A DNA stretch of 64,000 nt from Chinchilla lanigera (GCF_000276665.1 NW_004955459.1:14421796-14485795), one strand, 5' to 3'. Positions 36,210 through 49,098 are shown, counted from the first letter of the stretch. Notes: generated by a model not told the origin, from the letters alone. Numbers and translations are program-made.

Positions 36210-38435
36210 TGAAACTGAAATGTTGAGAAGTAGCAATAGGAAAGGGTAGTGTTACTATTCTTCCACCATTTTTAATTTATATATAGTTGTGTAATGAGAG
36301 AGAGAATACGTCTTCATTTAGCTATTACTCTAAGATAGCATTGCAAATCATTCAGGCCAAACTAAATGACAATTAGAGTATATTCTCACTAAGAATGAAC
36401 GCAAATGCACACACTCATGTGCATATTGTGATTAGCCAAAGAAGTCTCTTCTGTTTCAACTCCAGTTTCAGGAAAAATGTTGCCGTGATGAGTTAAGTTT
36501 TTCCTTTTTATGCTTAAATGAAGAGTACAAGGCAGTTACGAAAAGTTAATGGCCCCTTGTTCTTTGTGATTACTCATTTCCATTTTCATTTTTTTTTCCA
36601 TTGGAAAGATGCTAGAGCAGTTTGCTTTGATTCCTTATTCAGAGTTCTAAACAACAATCCTTCTCTAGGCACCTTTGAGGCTTACTCATCAAATGCAAAG
36701 AAAGGAAGTAGCTCTGAACATTTATTTTCTCTATGATCACTCACAGGTCCACACTCCAGAGCCTAGAAGCCTCTGACCACTTCCTAGTAATCAGCCAGAG
36801 ACATCAAGGCCAGATTTCCTCCTCCTGTGGAGCAATCATGCATTACTCAGTCCTGTACCTATGAGCAAGCCGTTTATCCACTGGGAGATTTTTGTTCTCT
36901 CATTTCTTTGATTTCTAAATTCTCTTTTTTTTTAATTGCTAAAAAATTGATTTTTCTGCCCTAGGAGCAGAGAAAGGCAAGTAAAAAAACCAAAGTGATG
37001 ATGAGGTCAGAGCAAATGAATGAGTTAATTAAATGTACTTGGCTCAACAGAAACAGACCCTGGTGGGTGAGGTCAAAGACAACGCTGCTCTTTGAACCAC
37101 TGGGACATCTATTGAGCTGTGTGTCACTATGGGTATTTTTTATTGGCTCTTCACAAGATATTTGGATAAAGACTGGGAGCAAGAGGGGATAGGATGAGAG
37201 AGAGGGAAAGGGGCGGTTGTCCAGTTCTCTGTGGTCAATTTCCTGTTGATAGAAAATAACAGATACAAATAAAGAGGAGAATAAAATGGAAGTGCAGTAG
37301 GAGATAGCACAAAAGTGGTCAAAAGATTGACATCAAAGCACATGGTCAGGGCCTCCCTTCTCTTCCCCTAGGAACAAGTAAGAACTCAACAGGCTTCCAT
37401 ATCAAGGACTCCAAAGCAGTGGCTTTGAAAAGCCCATGGGTAACTGAGATGAAGGAAGCTGGGTCAGCGTGGAACAAGATGAAATAATGGGAGCCGTGTG
37501 GACAGTGCTCAAGTGCCCCACACCAAGGGCACCTACTGCGTCATGAGAGGGGCCTCTGCTTTGTGACTTCCACAAGCCAAGGGACGCCAGATCTGCTGGC
37601 ATTTCAAGAGGAGCTTTATACTGGGAATTTTACTTAAAATATCTTGACTTTATAAACATGTATGTCTTGAGACACTTTTCTTTGTCTATAACTTCATAGA
37701 AAAGAGGTAAAGAAGAACTGACATTCTCATATTTATTCTCCTTCAGTATAGTCAACAGTTAATACCTTATATTGTTTTTGCTTTTTATGTGGATCTTTTT
37801 TATGGAAAATCGAAAATTACTGAAAGACAAACTGCAGGCCTTGTATTTCTTTATGCTCTCTATATATTGATCTTTATAGCTGAGTTTGATGTAGAACATC
37901 CATGCCTGAATTAAGATAATATGTAACACATTGTTTTCATTTCATCATTTCAAGTGAGAAAAAAAACTATCACGACATGTGTTTGTGTGACAACTTCTTG
38001 TCAGTAAGGTAGAAGATCTTGGCATGATGAAGATGCACCCTGATCCAACTGTTTTCTTTTAGAAACTTGCTTATGTTCAAGCCTCTAGGAAAAGTCTTTG
38101 AAGTTTCAGACACTGTTTGGAATAAATCCCACAAAGAAAGAGAGAAGTGCGTACATTATCTAATCCAATTTCTGAAAATTATTTTGATTGTTCTTGATCA
38201 GAGATCAGCAGATTTTGTAAAGGGCTAGAGAGTGGATATTTTAGGTATTGTGGTATTGATCATTCTCATAGTCACTGTGCTCCATCCATGTAGTAGACAC
38301 GCAATCACACACCAAATGCAAATTAATGGGAGTGACGGGCTCACCATATAATTTCATAAAAGCAGGTAGTAGATAGGACTTGTCCAGAGGCCATAGTTTG
38401 CCTAACCTTTCTTTATATAAAAAATAATTTTTAGC
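36210..38435. other. Unassigned sequence
   Basis: No repeat that I can name. Frames of 60-73 codons at 36518, 36961, 36995, 37140, 37402 and 38241 lack features and conflict in strand. Confidence 0.35.
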
Positions 38436-38439
38436 CTTC

Positions 38440-39300
38440 ATTGTCTGCATAATGCCTTCATTTCACATTTATTTCCCAGTTCAGATAGTTCATTTTATTT
38501 TTTCATCCTCTGCTACATCTGGTCCCAATTTGCCCTTTCCTAGTCCTTATGTGCCCACCTTAGTAGAGGCCATTTCCACTTCTGATACTTGCAAATCGTT
38601 ACTCTTTCCAAAGCCAAATTCAACTACTATTCAGCCTTCACTGATTTTATCTCTCCTATGATTGTTGAAAATAGCTTCCAAATTGGTCTGTCTTTCTGTA
38701 GTTTCCAATGCTTCTAATAGTCTACTTAGATATACGGTACTAGATTTTTTTCCTTTTTTATAGACGTAGCTACAGATTTAATCATTCTTTGTTCAGACGT
38801 CTTCTGTGTCTCCATGTGGCCCATGGAGATAAGGTTTGAGCTCCTCAGCAGGACATAACACCATCAGACTCTTCCAGTTATGCTCACCCAAATCAGAGTC
38901 TTGCAGTGTTTTGTACTTTGATTTTTCTGATTGCTCTGTGACTTTCAAAGTCCTTTTGGTTAAATCTCAGTTTGCATTAAGATCAAGCCAAGTCCCACCA
39001 TTACCCATAATCATATGGAGTCCTGCATCTGTGGTTCTGTTTTGCTTAAAATACTTAATAATTTTAGTCTTATAACAGAGCAGTTTCTTAGCAAAAACTA
39101 TCTGAGATCAGGACCAAAATCCTGTTCATTTTTTGTTGTTTTTTTTGTTTTTCGTTTTTCTTCCGGTACCAGGAATTGAGCTCACGACCTTGCTCCTGCC
39201 AGGCAGGCGCTTTGCCGCTGAGCTTAATCCCCAGCCCCCCTGTTCATTTTTTAACCTGATCAGGACCATCACCTAGATCTAGACTGGTCATTCTATTTGT
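38440..39300 (+). repeat. L2 LINE fragment split by a SINE
   Basis: The L2 order can be followed from about 38640 ('gcttccaaattggtctgtct') through 'gataaggtttgagctcctca' (38829) to the terminal region, and resumes after the nested SINE with 'atcaggaccatcacctagat'. Old and diverged. Confidence 0.55.
39135..39240 (-). mobile_element. ID/BC1-type SINE nested in L2
   Basis: On the minus strand: 'gggctggggattaagctcag', 'gtcgtgagctcaattcc' and 'ggtacc', then an A-rich tail broken by C. The 14-bp direct repeat cctgttcatttttt at 39121-39134 and 39239-39252 is an exact target-site duplication. Confidence 0.92.
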
Positions 39301-39309
39301 AGAGCACCA

Positions 39310-39570
39310 TTACTGATAGCAGTCATTTATCAACCACTTCCCAAGTGGTTCTATAAAGCTTCATGTTTTAAATATTTCATAGATCATTTAAATAATTTAA
39401 ATAATTTGCAGCTATATCTTTTACACATGAACAAATTGAGTAAGTTGTGTGATCTTTATTTTACAGGGGAGGAAACAGACATAGAAAAATCATACAGCCA
39501 GTGAGTTGTAGGTTAGCCTCCAAATCTAACAGGGAGGCTTAGGAGTCTGACTTCTTCGCTCATTGCTACA
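39310..39570 (-). repeat. MIR SINE
   Basis: The minus-strand MIR order is clear: 'tttacaggggaggaaacaga' in outline, 'catacagccagtgagttgta' and 'aggagtctgacttctt'. Confidence 0.6.
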
Positions 39571-40350
39571 AGATTTGCATTTTGTACAATTTGGAAGATA
39601 TCTGGCTTATTTTCATTTAAAGGGGGTGTAATAATTACATCAGTGACATAATGATGTCACATCTGGCAGAACCCTGACATATTTAATACTACATATAATT
39701 GTTTAAAATTAAAAGGTCCAGAATAAGATTCTTGTTGAAAATCACACTCTGATCTGCACTGATTACTATGGAAATAATTTATGATTTCTGAAACTGAAAG
39801 TTGCCTATTATTTACTTTCATTCATATTCTTAACTTAAAAGTTCAATTCCATTTTTCCATTTCTATTCAAGGTTCAGGTTTGGATATGAAAGGAACACAT
39901 TACAGCAAATTCCATTTCAGTACCCCTCTCTCATTCATCCATAAACCCACAGCACAGCATTGAACTCTTCCTATAGAGCGGCGGAAATCAACAGCATCTC
40001 AGAAACTGTCTGTATGCATGAGTTGCACTGTGCCGTGTTTCTAAAGATAAATCTGCTGAATTTATCGGCAATATTAACTCACCTGCATTTGATGTATCAC
40101 ACCCTGGCACAGAGACCTCAAGCACAAGTTCCCCAATATCCCCCTGGAGTCAGCACATTTACCTTGATTTGGGTATCTTTTGACTAGGTGAGTCAGGTCT
40201 GCATATTTATTTCATGGCCAAAATCATATTTCACTCTAGTGGGGGCTATATCTTCCTGTGCCTTCTTTTCACTTGGAACTGCCTCTTTATGCTCCAGACT
40301 CTGCCTTGATACTTCTGTAGGTACAGACAGGAGCCCAAGTAATGGGTGCT
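39571..40350. other. Unassigned sequence
   Basis: Two short plus frames (39781, 39960) with no recognised domain. Nothing else seen. Confidence 0.4.
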
Positions 40351-40524
40351 GAGGGGTTTATCAGTTTCCTGCTATTATAAAAAAACATAAACTGGCTGGG
40401 CTAAGACAGAAGCATTTATGCCCTCACAGCCCCTAAGGTCAAATGTCCAAGATCAAAGTACATGCAGACCCATGTTCCTTCTGAAGCCTCACAGGGAGGA
40501 TCCTTTCCTGCCTCTTCTGTGCAT

Positions 40525-40558
40525 TTGTGTGTGTGTGTGTGTGTGTGTATGTGTGTGC
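40525..40558. repeat. (TG)n microsatellite
   Basis: About 12 TG units followed by a TATG-interrupted stretch, at the junction between the LTR and the nested L1. Confidence 0.9.
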
Positions 40559-41470
40559 ATATAAAATAGAGATTTTTCATTTCATTATATTTCATTAGTA
40601 CATAAGTGGTTTCATTATATTTCATTAGTACATAAGTCATGCAGTTCACAGTCATCTCTGGGAGTGGGTACAGGTACATATTACAGCTCACTGTTTTTCA
40701 ATTCCCTTCTCCTTCCTTCCCCTGCCCCTCCCCCTCCTCCTCAGTTTCCCCAGCCACCTTTTCATTCCTATTGATGCTATTTGTCTTGGCACACGTTGTG
40801 GCTTACAGTGTTTGCACTGATTAGGGTTTTAGGTTCCTGTACACGGCACCTCTTCACTCCTCTCATTTCCACTTTCCCTTCCCTTATGCCCTGGATCCAC
40901 TTCCCTATTGAGTGAGATCTGTCTCCTTGTCCTTTTCTTCACATCTTTGTCATTTTTGGTTGGCACTTTACCTCACTCACATGAGGAATCCCATATTGTG
41001 TCCATGTTGGTGTGCCTAATTTGTCTGATTCAGTTCACTCAGGATTATGTTTTGCAGGTGCGTCCTTTTTCCAACAAATGCCTCAGATTTGTCATTCTTT
41101 GTAGCTGAGCAGTATTCCACATATACCATATTTTGTTTGTCCAGTCATCTATTGATGGGTACAGAGGCTGCATCCTGGATTTAGCTATTATGAACTGTGC
41201 TGCAAGACACATTGTTAGGCAAATATCTCTGTAGTATGATGACTTTAGCTCCCTGGGGAAGATACCCAGTAGGGGCATAGCTTGGTCATGTCAAAATCAG
41301 TCAAAGATCTAAACATTAAAACAGAAATATTAAACTTGCTAGAAGACACAATAGGTTAACTCTTGAAGACACAAGGATAGGAAAGGGTTTTCTAAGCAGA
41401 AACTCAATCACAAAAAATCAACAAATGGGAATATATCAAAATCAAAACACTTCCCTTCTTTTTTTTTTTT
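40525..41470 (-). mobile_element. 5'-truncated, 5'-inverted L1 inside the LTR
   Basis: 40560-41290 is an L1 3' end on the minus strand. A minus-strand frame at 41045-41278 encodes the end of ORF2, recognisable by 'PLLGIFPRE', 'AAQFIIAKSRMQ' and 'DDWTNKIWYMWNT'. From about 41293 to 41455 the sequence switches to the plus-strand sense of ORF2 ('gatctaaacattaaaacaga', 'caacaaatgggaatatatca'), a part that normally lies upstream. This is the hallmark of twin priming. A (TG)n run at 40525-40558 and a T run at 41459-41474 mark the edges. It includes a tandem duplication of 'ttatatttcattagtacata' at 40585 and 40616. Confidence 0.75.
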
Positions 41471-41725
41471 TTTTGAGGACCCAAGCATTCCTTGGCTTGT
41501 GGCAGCGTAACCCCAAACTTTGCCTGCATATTCACATGGTCATCTTCTCCCTACTTTTGTCTTCATGTGGGGTTCTCCTTTTAAGTATATCAATCACACT
41601 GAATTAAGACCTATGCTAATAACTTCTTCTAACTGACTACATCTGTAAAGAACCGGTAAGTTCACATTCACAAGTATCAGGAGTTAGAATTTCAATGTAT
41701 CTTTCTGGGATCCACAAATCAAAAT

Positions 41726-42195
41726 AGAACAAAAAGCCAGATCCCTCTTCTCCCTTTCTTCTTGTCCTGATAGGTGATGGTGAGGAAATAGGACAAGGGA
41801 AAATAGTTTGTCTAGTAATGTTAAGCAAGAAGTCCTAGCCCTGACTACTACCTTCCTCTTTTTCTCACGTTCATAATACTCATCTTGTCCTTCACCTGGT
41901 CTTTTCTACTGCTCCCAAAGAACCATGGCCTGCAAGACTGCAGATAGGGACTTAGATTGTCTATATTTCTTCTGATGGTCAGATGTCCTTTTATGTTACT
42001 GGAATTAGGTTTTAAAAAAATGAGAGAAGTAGACAGTGGAGTGGAGTGCAGTTTTTGCAATCAAGAAAACTCTATTCTTATCAAAATTCTCTATGGATAA
42101 GCTCAATAATTCTTGTTTAATTAAACTTCAGTTCCTTTATAACAGAAAAATACAATAAAATTATATTATTAAATCACAGAAAAATGCAATATAAT
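41726..42195. other. Unassigned sequence
   Basis: Nothing recognised. Confidence 0.4.
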
Positions 42196-42199
42196 TATC

Positions 42200-42341
42200 C
42201 TGTAATGAAAAATACATGCTGTGTACACATATATAATTATATATCATAAATGTACCACTGTATATGATAAATATACACATGTATATGCTATTAAATATAT
42301 GTTTGTAATTATATATGTGTATATATATATATATATATATA
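42200..42341. repeat. TA-rich low-complexity tract
   Basis: Mixed TA/TATG/ATAC units ending in an uninterrupted TA run at 42319-42340. Encoded Tyr-Ile-rich frames over it are artefacts. Confidence 0.9.
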
Positions 42342-43905
42342 ATTGTATTGATTGGCAAACTAAAATATTTCCTAATTGTTATTTTTAAACATTGAACTCT
42401 GAATTTTCACAAACATGTAAGAGGAATCAGTTCTATCAAAATATGAAGTATGTAGCTCAGGTAGACGGTATGTTGGAGAAATTATTCCATGAGAGATATA
42501 GGTTCCACATTTGAACTCCTGACTGACGACTGGACAAAGTGAACTCTCCTTTGGTAAGTGTTCTGATTAAGTTACAGCAGGACCACTACCATAGTCTGTT
42601 TTTGTCTCCAACATCATTCCTTCAAATGTGCGGTATTTTCCTTACATTTCTCAGTTTATTTGGTTGCCAGCAATTGAAATGTTTTATGACTTAGTCTAAA
42701 AAATAAATCTACTGAAAGAAAAGAGTTAGCACAAGAATCTGAAGAATTGTTGAACTACCTGGTCAAGAATAGATAGAAATAAGATCTCTCTTAATATCTA
42801 AGGTGCAAGGATAAATATATATTTAGGCTTTGTGATGAACGAATGGCTTGATACTGTTTTGCAATTTCAAGGCATATTGCTAAAAATACATGTTTCAGGC
42901 AGAGACTATCTGACTGAGTTAAGTTGGGTGGCATCCCTCTCCTTGACTCAAGAATGAGAGCCTTTTATTTTGACAGTCTCAATAGAAGAGCTTGCATAGG
43001 AGCAGTTCTCCTAAGTATGATTTAAGAGTTGTGAAAGGAGAATGTAAATGAATGACTGGCAGGTGAAAAAGGCAGAGAGCCACTGTGTTGTCACTTTGAG
43101 AACACAGACTCTAGAGTAGAATTTACTTTAGCTTGCACTTGCTGTTCATATAATTAATCAAATGTATCAATTAAGTGAATAATCCCTTGCCTTCTGGTAA
43201 AGGTGCTTATGGATAAGTAGGAAAGGCAGTGAAAGTGTGTTATGGAAATCTCTGTACCTAAACCTCTCAAAGTATCTTTCCCATGGAAATCCCTTTATTT
43301 GGATTAGTATGCATTTGCCTTACCTACAGAACATTTGCAACAGGGCAACCACTTATCATACATGAACAAAAGATTAAATTACTGTGCTTTGATCTTTTAA
43401 TCCTGATAGGAAATTGAGTCCCTGAGACCACACATTAGAAAATAGGCAGAAAACAGGGGACATAAATTGGAGGGGAGGCTGCTTTTTCCATAGCTGGGGA
43501 CTGTAAGTACATTTTGCACGAGGAGAAAGGAGGATTATAGGAGTGGGCACCCTGAGAATCCTACACAGATTCAGAAGTGGAAAGAAAGGAATAGTAGAAG
43601 GATTCCAGAACAATTATAGGGTCCCTGCCTCTCTCCATCAGAGGTCATAGATGTGTATTCATGGGAAAAATAGCCAGTGAAAGAGCTATGGTTCTGTGGG
43701 AAGCTCCTGCATAAATCTTTATTTTTTTCACTAGAGATAAAATAAGCAGATTATTTTTTATGGAGACATTTAAGCAATGGGCTGAGAAGCTTATGTTTGG
43801 TCCATGTCCCAGAGCAGTGAAGAGCTCCTCACCCTCCTTAAAGTCAAGCAGGCAAGCAGCCTACTTATTTATGAAAAAGGCACTTGGTTATGGTTGTGAA
43901 ATAAG
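42342..43905. other. Unassigned sequence
   Basis: About 1.5 kb with no recognised repeat or gene. The 79-codon minus frame at 43374 has no domain. Confidence 0.4.
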
Positions 43906-43909
43906 TCTT

Positions 43910-44130
43910 ACCGTGAGTCCAGAACTACACTGAATATCTTTATATTTTAACATATTCCTCCCTCAAAAAAGTCATCAGGTAAGTTAAAAATCTGCTTTCA
44001 TATGACAGAAAAAACAGGCTTATTTGTATTGCCCAAGGTCACATAGTTATTACTTGACAAGACTGAGAATAGAACCCATGTCACCTAATTTCCACCTTAT
44101 GCTTTTGTACTGTCCTGTGAGGTCCTCTGG
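43910..44130 (-). repeat. MIR SINE
   Basis: Minus-strand MIR order: 'attgcccaaggtcacatagt', 'tagaacccatgtcacct', with upstream 'aaaaaacaggctt'. Confidence 0.55.
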
Positions 44131-46340
44131 GATTTCAGTAATTGCAGGTCACCATGTTACTTTCTTGCATTCCAGCCTTCAGAAATCAGAATGCATTGAT
44201 CTCTGGATTTCTTGAAATGGGAATAAGGATGCTTCTATTGATTCTATCTCTTCACTGTTTTTTCTTGAAGTCTTGCAGATTTCCCTTTCTACCAAACTTT
44301 CTTTACAAACAGAGCTTAGGGAAGGCTGGGAGAATGTTTAACTGTCAGGCAGATTTCTGTCTCCTAGAGAAATGTTAGGCTTTTCACAGACGGTTGCATC
44401 CTTCTTGAAAATGTGTTGTAAACCTACAAATATCTTCTGGGACCAGCATGATGGAAGAGGCACCGGGGTGCATCCTTCAAACATACACAAGTTCAAGCCA
44501 CATCCAGCTCAGGAGAGGAAAAGGTCTTCTTGAGATTTTCCTGATGCAGGGAGAGTAGTCTGATAAAATTCCAGTGAGGCGAGATGGGATAAGCACATAA
44601 CAAGTAACAGTTTGCATATGAATCCTTGTCACTGTTATAAACAGATCATAAAAATAATTTTACTCTGTTTTCTCTTTGCAAATTCTTAAAAATCTTAAAC
44701 ATTTGTTCTCTATTGCATACTTTTAAATTAATCTCTATTGTATATATTAATGGTGGAAATGCAGTAATTATAGAAGGAACATTGACACATGCTTCTATAC
44801 TTTCTATAATACAGTACTTACCACAATTACTGTGAATTAAGCCACTGCTCAGCAAATATCAACCGAAAGACTAAGTCATTACAAAGCTCACCTAAAGTTG
44901 CCATGAAATGGAATCCAGAAAATTCTTGGGAAGTGACTGGGGAGGTGGCTGCACTTCACTGTGACACTGTGATGAGTATCCAGGTGATCAGAAACAGATA
45001 AACTGCACTAAAATGTTCAGTCTTTATTTTCTCACTTTGCACCACATGACACATAGTCAATAGCAAAGGGAAGCTGAACAACCTTTGCAAATCATTTGAG
45101 CCTCCACCTCTGTCCAGGTAAAATGAAGGGGACGATCAGCTTGATCTGACTAGTCCACATTGTCTATTTCTGTGACTTTCATTATCCACATAACTAACTG
45201 TAAAGTTTTTGGAATTTCTACACTCATTCCATGAAGTCAAAACTCTAGTGTTATATTTTGAAGTGACGCTCAATTATTTGCCATCTTGCCAGCATCTTCA
45301 ATTGGCTAATAAACATCTGCCTGAAGGTGCAGTGTTGTATGCGTGTTTGTGAATTCTTTCATTCACTTATGCATTCATTAGTGAGATGTTTATGGAGGAA
45401 AAGTCACCTAGAACTCATGCTTTGCAATAGGACCACAATGATAAATAGAACATAGATTTTACCCTTCAGAAAACTGAGAATTGATCCAAATGTGTTTATA
45501 GATTTTCCACAATATGGATCTGGGACAAGGCACAAGCATACTCATAGTGTAGGAGAGAGAAAGAGAGAGAGGTGTCTGACACTGTCTGGAGAGGAGTGGT
45601 TGAAAATGCAAAGTACCAGAGAAAGCAGAAAATGGAGTCTGACAATAGTTGAAAAAGAGTAGACAAAAACTTAGACTATGTTTTCCAACATTAGTAGGCA
45701 GGAAGTAATATACCATGGATCCAGAGTGGTTTTTGAAAAGTAGATCTGTATGTGGGAATGACTCTGGAGAAAATTCCCCTTTGCAATCCTGATCACACTA
45801 ATGGTCACTTTAGCTAATGATTTTTTTCTGTATCCTGGAACAAAATGAATTAACTACGTATCACTTATGAGCAAGGTAAGTGTGCTCCTTTTCAGAAGGT
45901 CAGATTTCCCTTTTGGCAGCTCGAATACTTGCAAAAATTTCCTTGGAAATTTCCATGAGAGATTATAAAAGACAATTTTCCTGGACAGTATAAAAGAAAA
46001 AAACAATCTCATAAGCAAAGAGCTAAAGACAATGTGATAAGAATCAGTGTGTTTATTATCTCCTGGAAAAGAGGAAAAAAGGCAATGCAAAATCAACTAA
46101 ACTATTCTTGGAAGTCTGGAGTATTGTAACTTGACACTTGCTTATTTTAAGGAAACAAAAATAGGCCTCTTCTAACACAAGAAATATACCCCTGCACTTT
46201 TAAAGGTCTAAAAGTGTTCTGGGCTCCAAGCCTGGTAATGTTTTCAAACCAGATATCACAACTGTAATAGTTCTGTGTCTTTTCTAGGGAAGAACTCATT
46301 ATTTTCTTTTTAATTATTATCAGAGAATGGCAAAAATAAA
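44131..46340. other. Mostly unassigned; weak MIR trace at 45060-45145
   Basis: 'aatcatttgagcctccacct' and 'aggtaaaatgaaggggac' suggest a MIR core near 45090. The remainder shows nothing recognisable. Short frames in this interval have no features. Confidence 0.3.
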
Positions 46341-46344
46341 AGCA

Positions 46345-46704
46345 GGTGTATGATTTTATGTATTTCCAAAATTCATATGTTGAAATACTTCCTGTTTTTC
46401 AAAATGTGACTTATTTGGAGACAAGGACTTCAAAAAGTTACTGCATTAAAATGAGACTATTAAAGCCGATCCTAATCCAATCTGACTGGTGTCCTTTGAG
46501 AAAGTAAAGGACACTAGAGGTGTACAAAGGCAAAACCGAGTAAAGACACAGCAAGAGGAAAGACCCTGGCAAACTCAGAAGAGGGAAGGTTTCAAAAGAA
46601 ACACCTTGATCCTGAATACTAAGCTAACAGAACTTTGATTGAAAAAATTGTGTCTAACCTACCTTGTGGTATTTTGTCACAGCAACTCTACCACACTAAT
46701 ACAT
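46345..46704 (+). mobile_element. MaLR (MLT1-like) LTR
   Basis: Clear order: 'ccaaaattcatatgttgaaa', 'gatcctaatccaatctgact', 'ggtgtcctttgagaaa', 'gacacagcaagaggaaagac', 'ttgtggtattttgtcacagc' and 'cacactaatacatg'. The 3' end matches the MLT1 terminus. Confidence 0.8.
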
Positions 46705-47730
46705 GTATCATGTCACAAAGAATGATAATTCCATCTGCTTCACATAATAACAGGAATGGAGAGGAGGTAGAATATTACAGAAGACCATGAACATTTCTCA
46801 GTGATAATCCTTCTTGCATCTGGGAAGGGCTTGGCTTAATAAACTTCCATTTCTAAACAATGGCATTGTGTATTTTTTTTTAATATGAAGACAATTTAAA
46901 TTTATTAGAAGAGAGGAAATGGAGACACCTGGCCCTATCTCTGATGATGCTTGCTACTGTATAATAATTCCATTTCAAAACCGCAAAAGTTAGTATTACT
47001 GACCCTGAAAAGGAAACTAAAAGATGTTATTAGATGTGTTTACCTCAGTCACATAAAACATAACAAGAAGTCGGTTAGCATCCTGCCACTTTTGGGAAAT
47101 GGAGTCCTCCTTTTATCTATCCCTCTTGAGGCTGGAGTCTTGTCAGCAGAGGCATTTCTGACATAAGAACAAAACCTTCCAAGAAAAATCTGAGAAACAA
47201 GGACTAAACATAGATGCTATTACACGATATTATTGTGAGTTGAAAATAAAGAAGTCCTGGTTTTCATTGAGTTTTGTCTCTCCATGGTATGCGCTAATTG
47301 TTGGGATAAAGAACTAGTTTATTAATTTGAACCTGGCACAAAGACAGGATCATTGCCAATCTATTCTTCAGACCTGAAACTGTAGGTGGTGTGATCATCT
47401 TAATGATGATGAAGAGGGATGGAGCAGCGTAGTGTCTGCAGAGGAACAGAAAAAAGGTTGAAATCACTTCCAAAAAGAGAAGTGAGTCCAGGAAAGAAAC
47501 AAAAAGTTTTTCCAAGAATATAAAGGGTGTGGCTGAAGTTAGAAGCAAGATTTGTAGTAACAATAAGCCAACTTAGAACTTCTGGCCATCTGCTATCACA
47601 GCACCTTCATCCCATCTACAATACCTGCCCTTCCCACTTCCCTCATCTCTGACAAGTGTGCACCATGTTTTTCTAATGTTACTGCCTGGTCTAGGCCATC
47701 TTCTTCCCAGTGGGGGCAGTGGTGTCGCAG
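46705..47730. other. Unassigned sequence
   Basis: The 71-codon plus and 89-codon minus frames have no domain. Nothing else seen. Confidence 0.4.
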
Positions 47731-47734
47731 ATAA

Positions 47735-48285
47735 TGGAACAGTGTAGAAAACTTTGTAGAGGCACCTCAAAAAAGTAAAACTAGAATCACCCTGTGGCCC
47801 AGCAATCCCACTACTGGGTATAATCCAGGGGAAATGAAAATAGAATATGGAAGAGACACGGGCATCCCCATATTTATTGCAGCATTTTTTACAATAGTCA
47901 AGCCATGCAAACAATTTAAGTGTCCATCAAGGGCAGAATGGCTAAAGAAAATGTGATGCATGTACAAAACAGAAAGCCATTCAACCACAGAAAGGATGAC
48001 ATCCTGCCATTTGCAACAGCACATAAGGAACTGGAGATTGAAGTGAAATAAACTAGGTACAGAAAGGTAGCAACTAATTGACCTCACTCATATGGAGAAT
48101 CTGAAAAGCTTGTCTCATAGTAATGAGAATAAAATGTTGGTTACCGGAGGACAGAAAAAAGTGAGAGAAAGGAACAACAGGGAAAGACTGATCAATGTGC
48201 AGCAAAGGTACCATTTGGAGTGAGAAGATTTGGTGTGTTGTGGCCCTGAAGAATGACTATAGATAACAACAGTGAACGTAAAAAC
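47735..48285 (+). mobile_element. Old L1 (L1M-type) 3' fragment
   Basis: Sense-orientation L1 3' sequence: 'cccagcaatcccactactgg', 'tttattgcagcattttttac', 'aagtgtccatcaagggcaga', 'atcctgccatttgcaacagc', 'ctcactcatatggagaatct' and 'gaatgactatagataacaac'. The reading frame is broken. The minus-strand frames over it (113 and 106 codons) are antisense. Confidence 0.8.
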
Positions 48286-48289
48286 ACAA

Positions 48290-48450
48290 AGCAAAAGCTA
48301 CAAACTCTGCCATTAGCATGAGTTCCTATCCTGAGTATAACACTTAGCAGTTGTGAGACTTGAGGCAAGTCGCTTACACTTGTTAATGTTACTTCTTTTT
48401 TTGTCTGTGCAATTATAATAAATCTTAAGCTACTTATAAAGTAGAAATTT
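48290..48450 (+). repeat. MIR SINE
   Basis: 'agttgtgagacttgaggcaa', 'gtcgcttacacttgttaatg' and 'tgtctgtgcaattataataa' follow the MIR core and its 3' neighbour. Confidence 0.65.
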
Positions 48451-48845
48451 TGTCATATAGTAAATGGAAATGCTTCACCGTGATTAGCCACCTATACTAG
48501 TAAACAAAAAAGCACAAAATAACAAAGCACAAGAAGACAAACTAAGACATCCCTCCCTCAAACTTTATCTCTTCGGAGTACATATAAATGTGTATCATTC
48601 AGTAAAAATTACTTTTCTAATATGCAAATTATATACAGTCACTCTTCTACTCAAAAAAGTTGACTCAACATTACAATACCAACATAAATAACAAACTCTC
48701 TGGCAATATAAACAAAAGCTCATGTCTCTTAAGTAATCCTTCTCCATTGCTCTGGAGGAAAGTCTGGCTAATTGACGTGGTCCATGAACACTGCTGTGCT
48801 CTGCCCCCTTTCGTAAATTGCCCCTGCCAAAGCCCTCCCTGACAT
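48451..48845. other. Unassigned sequence
   Basis: Nothing recognised up to the left duplication of the composite SINE. Confidence 0.4.
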
Positions 48846-48856
48846 CAAAGTTATGA

Positions 48857-49098
48857 TTTTGTTTGTTTGTTTGTTTTTGTTTTTTTTTTCCATTACTGGG
48901 AATCAAACTCAAGACCTCGTACTTGCCAGGCAGGCGCTGTGCTGCTGAGCTAAATCCCCAGCCCCAATATTTTAAACAACCTATAATCTCAAGGTTTGTA
49001 TTTTGTTTGTTTGTTTTGTTTTTTGGTACTGGGAATTGAACTCAGGACCTTGCGCTTGCCAGGCAGGTGCTTGTACCACTGAGCTACATCCCTGGCCC
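48857..49098 (-). mobile_element. Composite insertion of two ID SINEs with a 40-bp linker
   Basis: Two minus-strand ID elements lie at 48857-48965 and 49002-49098, each with an A-rich tail to its left, separated by about 40 bp of unrelated sequence (48966-49005). The outer flanks caaagttatgatt (48846-48858) and caaagttaagatt (49098-49110) match at 12 of 13 bases, while I find no duplication around either SINE alone. The simplest reading is one retrotransposition of a read-through transcript that began in the right-hand SINE and ended in the tail of the left-hand one. Confidence 0.75.

Larger units (their letters stand above)
40355..41725 (-). mobile_element. MaLR-family LTR split by a nested L1
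   Basis: The two halves are 40355-40520 ('ctgctattataaaaaaacat', 'gtccaagatcaaagtacatg', 'ggatcctttcctgcctcttc') and about 41480-41725 ('ccttggcttgtggcagcgta', 'tattcacatggtcatcttct', 'gactacatctgtaaag', 'ggtaagttcacattcacaag'). They join in the order expected of a reverse-strand MaLR LTR. Confidence 0.65.

Noticed and set aside
47573..48087. Overlapping minus frames of 113 and 106 codons
   Set aside because: Their upper part is antisense to a plus-strand L1 3' fragment, and neither has a domain.
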